The notes under the pieces are model-generated. The model was not told where the DNA came from, did no database searches, and worked only from the letters and a program-made list of their open reading frames with translations. A DNA stretch of 5,614 nt from DATIBL01 sp035457505 (GTDB lineage: Bacteria; Patescibacteriota; Minisyncoccia; Phycocordibacterales; UBA6899), in assembly GCA_035457505.1 (NCBI GenBank), contig DATIBL010000041.1, positions 1 through 5,614 on the forward strand, written 5' to 3'. Position numbers and translations under genes: made by a program. Positions 4,601 to 5,614 of this stretch are shown in pieces (the first letter of the stretch is position 1; each line of letters opens with the position of its first letter).

Positions 4601-5476
4601 CTAGAGCGGAAGCCCCTTGAGGTAGCCGCGGAAATCGTTTCCGATATCATCGCGCACGAGCGCGTATTCGACCATGGCTTTCAAAAAATTGAGCGGATCG
4701 CCAGTGGTCATCCACTTCCCATCCTCGACCTCCTCGACCATGAATCGCCCGCCACGGCGGATGTACTCGGAGATCGCGTCTGTCACCCAGAGTTCCCCGC
4801 CCTTTCCGAGCTTGGTGTCGCGCAGAATGTCGACGATCTCCTTGGTGAGGATCATGCGGCCGAACTGCGCGAGCTGCGACGGGGCTTTGTCGATGGCGGG
4901 CTTTTCGACGACGGACTCCATTTCGCGGGTGCGAGGGCGGAGTTTGACGATGCCATAGCGATCGACGTGGTGCTTCGGGACGCGCTGGACCCCAATCACT
5001 GGCGCCGCATTCTCTGTGTAGTTGGCGATGAGGCGCTTGGTGAACGGTGTCTTCGAGAGGACGAGATCATCACCCCAGGCAAAAACGAATGGCTCATCAC
5101 GCAAGAGATGCGCTGCCGATAGCACCGGCGTCCCATTGCCGTATGGTCCCTTCTGGCGGACGTAGATGAAATTCGCCATATGGGAGATGCGCTGCACCTC
5201 TGCAAGGAGCTTCTGCTTCCCTGCCTTCTCGAGCGAATACTCGAGTTCGAAAGAGCGGTCGAAATGATCCTCGAGCGGCTTCTTGTCCCACTTGGTGACA
5301 AGGATGATGTTTTCGATCCCCGAATCGACCATCTCTTCGACGACGTATTGCACGATCGGCTTATCGACGATCGGCAGCATCTCTTTGGGCTGTGCTTTTG
5401 TAGCGGGAAGAAATCGGGTCCCTGACCCTGCGACGGCGATAACCGCAGTCTTCACCGGAAAACTAGTCTTCGGCAT
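4601..5476 (-). CDS. galU: UTP-glucose-1-phosphate uridylyltransferase-like nucleotidyltransferase
   Basis: GalU joins UTP and glucose-1-phosphate to give UDP-glucose and pyrophosphate, supplying sugar donors for envelope polymers. From the ATG at 5476 the product has 291 residues, normal for the family. It shows AGSGTRFLPATKA from residue 16, KEMLP at 31-35, QYVVEE just after, the metal-site GDD at 135-137 and VEKP at 190-193, then GGELWVTDAI and a C-terminal DPLNFLKA. Some positions differ from the usual form: AGSGTR for AGLGTR, GNGTPV for GLGHAV, and DGKWMTTGDPLNFL where most have a shorter DxGxxxGYL. A related sugar-1-phosphate or a different nucleotide therefore cannot be excluded. A TTG at 5509 is the alternative start and would add 11 residues. 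I prefer the ATG because relatives begin about 10 residues before the glycine loop. The start overlaps the upstream gene by 14 bp. Confidence 0.88.
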   Translation of the reverse strand: MPKTSFPVKTAVIAVAGSGTRFLPATKAQPKEMLPIVDKPIVQYVVEEMVDSGIENIILVTKWDKKPLEDHFDRSFELEYSLEKAGKQKLLAEVQRISHMANFIYVRQKGPYGNGTPVLSAAHLLRDEPFVFAWGDDLVLSKTPFTKRLIANYTENAAPVIGVQRVPKHHVDRYGIVKLRPRTREMESVVEKPAIDKAPSQLAQFGRMILTKEIVDILRDTKLGKGGELWVTDAISEYIRRGGRFMVEEVEDGKWMTTGDPLNFLKAMVEYALVRDDIGNDFRGYLKGLPL

Positions 5477-5614
5477 ATCCGTTTTCGGCGTGATGGGCGC
5501 TTTCGACAAATTTGGTCTCGAGATCCGTGCGTGCGCTCTTCACAAAGCGCTCTTCGACGTACCACAGCACCTCGAAGACGACGAGTGTGAGCAGCGTCAC
5601 ATAGGCTGCTACCA
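5463..5614 (-). CDS. C-terminus of a membrane-anchored protein (truncated by window edge)
   Basis: The last 49 codons of a minus-strand gene run from the window edge to TAG at 5465-5463. The visible part opens with a hydrophobic stretch (AAYVTLLTLVVFEVLWY), then a charged tail (VEERFVKSARTDLETKF) ending in YAED. That is the layout of a final transmembrane helix followed by a soluble tail, probably helical. Its end overlaps galU by 14 bp from the ATG, so the two genes are very likely translated from one mRNA. Another frame of the same stretch is Arg-rich and implausible. The family is not recognisable from this fragment. Confidence 0.75.
   Translation of the reverse strand, partial: VAAYVTLLTLVVFEVLWYVEERFVKSARTDLETKFVESAHHAENGYAED

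Noticed and set aside
4433..5122. 229-codon plus-strand open frame opposite galU
   Set aside because: It is a mirror of galU codons with a charged, low-complexity look. No ribosome site or promoter belongs to it.

Overview
This window is compact, GC-rich bacterial DNA, and most of it is read on the minus strand. Six minus-strand genes are visible. From right to left, in order of transcription, they are: the 3' end of a membrane-anchored protein, a GalU-type nucleotidyltransferase, a CNNM/CorB-like membrane protein with a CBS pair, a MazG-like pyrophosphohydrolase, a membrane-anchored protein with a C-terminal eight-cysteine domain, and a membrane-anchored phospholipase D-fold protein. A separately controlled UMP kinase gene (pyrH) follows. 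At the far left a probable plus-strand gene ends head-on against pyrH.

The likely source is a Patescibacteria (CPR) lineage. This is an inference from several traits: the combination of one membrane segment, a Pro-rich linker and an eight-Cys domain, which I associate with that group; divergent forms of housekeeping enzymes (PyrH, GalU); very tight spacing; and almost no Shine-Dalgarno sequences. TGA is used as a stop by at least two genes, so the Gracilibacteria/Absconditabacteria code (TGA = Gly) does not apply. No 16S or other marker gene is present to prove placement.

Layout. Positions 1-137: C-terminus of a possible plus-strand CDS whose stop codon lies in a strong terminator hairpin (134-165). 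Positions 138-298: a convergent intergenic region holding the pyrH terminator and, between the two terminators, two further hairpins that pair better as minus-strand RNA, one of which shows a perfect DnaA-box sequence in its loop. Positions 299-1063: pyrH with its own ribosome-binding site, a promoter whose spacer is filled by a 16-bp perfect palindrome, and a terminator that abuts its stop codon. Positions 1090-3154: the phospholipase D-like and eight-cysteine genes, 22 bp apart. Positions 3197-3569: the MazG-like gene with a good promoter so close to its ATG that the mRNA is probably leaderless. Positions 3566-5614: CNNM-like gene, galU and the truncated upstream gene, in tight or overlapping succession.

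How they work together. PyrH makes UDP (hence UTP) and GalU uses UTP to make UDP-sugars for envelope polymers. The CNNM-like, eight-Cys and PLD-like proteins are all membrane-anchored, and the last two are predicted to face outward with possible disulfides. MazG-like enzymes hydrolyse surplus or damaged nucleotides. The theme is nucleotide supply plus cell-envelope work. I see no phage, insertion sequence, CRISPR array, tRNA or rRNA. The main unexplained signals are the folded 3' region of pyrH, the palindromic pyrH promoter, the leaderless mazG start and a roughly four-fold excess of GATC.
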